Part shown: positions 63,049 to 64,000 of the stretch, in pieces
Layout: each line of letters begins with the position of its first letter
How positions within the stretch are numbered: the stretch's first letter is position 1
Assembly (NCBI GenBank): GCA_016716085.1
Contig: JADJWY010000026.1
Coordinates: forward strand, 558,001 to 622,000
Direction: 5' to 3'
Source of the DNA: Hahellaceae bacterium
GTDB taxonomy: Bacteria > Pseudomonadota > Gammaproteobacteria > Pseudomonadales > Oleiphilaceae
DNA: 64,000 nucleotides
The notes under the pieces: generated by a model
The model's database searches: none
What the model saw: the letters and a program-made list of their open reading frames with translations, nothing else
What the model was told of the DNA's origin: nothing
Program-made: the position numbers and the translations under genes

Positions 63049-64000
63049 TCAGGAACGCACCTGCCCATCACCAAAGACGACATATTTCTGCGACGTCAGC
63101 CCCTCAAGGCCCACAGGTCCGCGCGCATGGAACTTGTCCGTCGAGATACCGATTTCAGCACCCAGACCATACTCGAAGCCGTCGGCAAACCGGGTAGAGG
63201 CATTGATCATGACCGAACTGGAGTCGACTTCGGTAATGAAGCGGCGCCCTTTGGTATAGTTTTCCGTCACAATGCTATCCGTGTGCTGGGAGCTGTAGGT
63301 ATTAATGTGCTCAATGGCCTGATCCAGCCCATCAACGACACGAATAGCCAGGATGGGTGCCAGGTATTCGGTGCGCCAGTCATCTTCCGTCGCGGCGTGA
63401 ATGCCCCCGAGGATTTCCTGTGTCCGTGCACACCCCCGCAATTCGACTTGTTTCTCCGCATACCGTTTTGCCAGCACAGGTAAAATCTGCGCAGCAATCA
63501 CCTTGTCCACCAACAGGGTTTCCATGGTGTTACAGGTGCCATAGCGATGCGTTTTGGCATTCACGGCAATCGCCTCCGCCTTGGCCAGATCTGCCTCGGC
63601 ATCAATGTAAACGTGACAAATACCGTCCAGGTGCTTGATGACAGGCACCCGTGCGTCCTGACTGATGCGCTCAATCAGACCTCGTCCACCCCGGGGAATG
63701 ATGACATCGACATAGGCCGGCATCGTGATCAGTGCGCCAACCGCTGCACGATCGGTCGTTTCCAGAATCTGAACAGACGCTTTTGGCAGACCTGCCGCCG
63801 CGAGTCCGTCTGCAATACAGGCGGCAATCGCCTGATTGGAATAAAAGGCCTCTGAGCCACCGCGCAGGATGGTGGCATTGCCCGACTTCAGACACAGGCT
63901 GGCGGCTTCAACCGTCACATTCGGTCGCGACTCATAAATGATTCCGACCACTCCCAGCGGCACGCGCATTTTGCCCACCTGAATACCGGAAGGGCGATAA
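63049..64000 (-). CDS. proA: Glutamate-5-semialdehyde dehydrogenase (partial, start beyond window)
   Basis: The minus-strand frame runs from the right edge (YRPSGIQVGKMRVPLGVVGI) to the stop at 63049, covering roughly the last three quarters of ProA. The catalytic cysteine is in YGTCNTMETLL, and the late GLGAEIGISTDKFHARGPVG stretch is typical. It reduces glutamyl phosphate in proline synthesis. A Met at 63978 is internal; homologous sequence continues upstream of it to the edge. Confidence 0.97.
   Translation of the reverse strand, partial: YRPSGIQVGKMRVPLGVVGIIYESRPNVTVEAASLCLKSGNATILRGGSEAFYSNQAIAACIADGLAAAGLPKASVQILETTDRAAVGALITMPAYVDVIIPRGGRGLIERISQDARVPVIKHLDGICHVYIDAEADLAKAEAIAVNAKTHRYGTCNTMETLLVDKVIAAQILPVLAKRYAEKQVELRGCARTQEILGGIHAATEDDWRTEYLAPILAIRVVDGLDQAIEHINTYSSQHTDSIVTENYTKGRRFITEVDSSSVMINASTRFADGFEYGLGAEIGISTDKFHARGPVGLEGLTSQKYVVFGDGQVRS

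Noticed and set aside
1..64000. tRNA, rRNA and replication origin
   Set aside because: No cloverleaf with a GTTCGA-type arm and CCA end, no rRNA signature and no cluster of DnaA boxes was recognised. A covariance-model scan would be needed to be sure.

Overview
The window looks like a chromosomal segment of a gammaproteobacterium, probably an aquatic one of the Oceanospirillales/Pseudomonadales type. The evidence is the right-hand gene order (mrdA-rodA-mltB-rlpA-dacA-ybeD-lipB-lipA next to rlmH-rsfS-nadD-proA), the regulator-metK-ahcY-metF operon, the zinc-type ZrgA/ABC cluster and many GGDEF/EAL proteins. No rRNA or tRNA gene was seen. The species cannot be named from the sequence alone.

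The window falls into two halves. Bases 1 to about 25,150 are an accessory, eroding region. It holds a transposase scrap, a decayed amidohydrolase, an XRE regulator, an alpha/beta hydrolase, a methyltransferase translationally coupled to an HNH nuclease with a UmuD/LexA-like autoprotease domain, a solute-binding/methyltransferase/Nudix operon, a broken 7TM-GGDEF-EAL gene, a zinc-type ZrgA/ABC export-like cluster flanked by copies of one EAL gene segment, tag, an internally deleted solute-binding protein, an AraC regulator, an acyltransferase with a winged-helix tail, two membrane proteins with a decayed copy beside them, an SDR remnant, a secreted Ig-domain protein, a lipoprotein and a sirtuin.

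From about 22,090 to 24,890 there is a defence island in ruins. It contains a truncated HTH gene, an in-frame HsdM-HsdS scar, an intact Fic gene, an hsdR stub, a type I-C-like CRISPR mini-array without leader or cas genes, a stub of a cytosine methyltransferase gene, and an intact vsr gene.

Bases 25,150 to 64,000 are mostly core genome. The regulator-metK-ahcY-metF operon of the activated methyl cycle comes first, with a near-perfect palindromic operator. It is followed by a GGDEF/EAL protein, rsmE, an RND efflux pair coupled to a DUF445 protein, an AsmA-like protein, a BrkB/YihY protein, a Lon-N protein, a potassium channel, TrkH, an HDOD protein and ilvD. A surface lipoprotein/LruC operon follows, and both of its genes are interrupted at homopolymer tracts. 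Then come ppnP, a SIMPL protein, an AarF/UbiB kinase, the lipoate genes, the cell-elongation and peptidoglycan genes, rlmH, rsfS, nadD and a partial proA.

The most interesting candidate for an undescribed system is the methyltransferase plus HNH/S24 fusion at 3887-6039. Its Cys-Gly site and serine nucleophile have UmuD-like spacing, which suggests a nuclease controlled by DNA-damage-induced self-cleavage. The second is the CRISPR mini-array wedged between two gene stubs, apparently placed behind a methyltransferase promoter.
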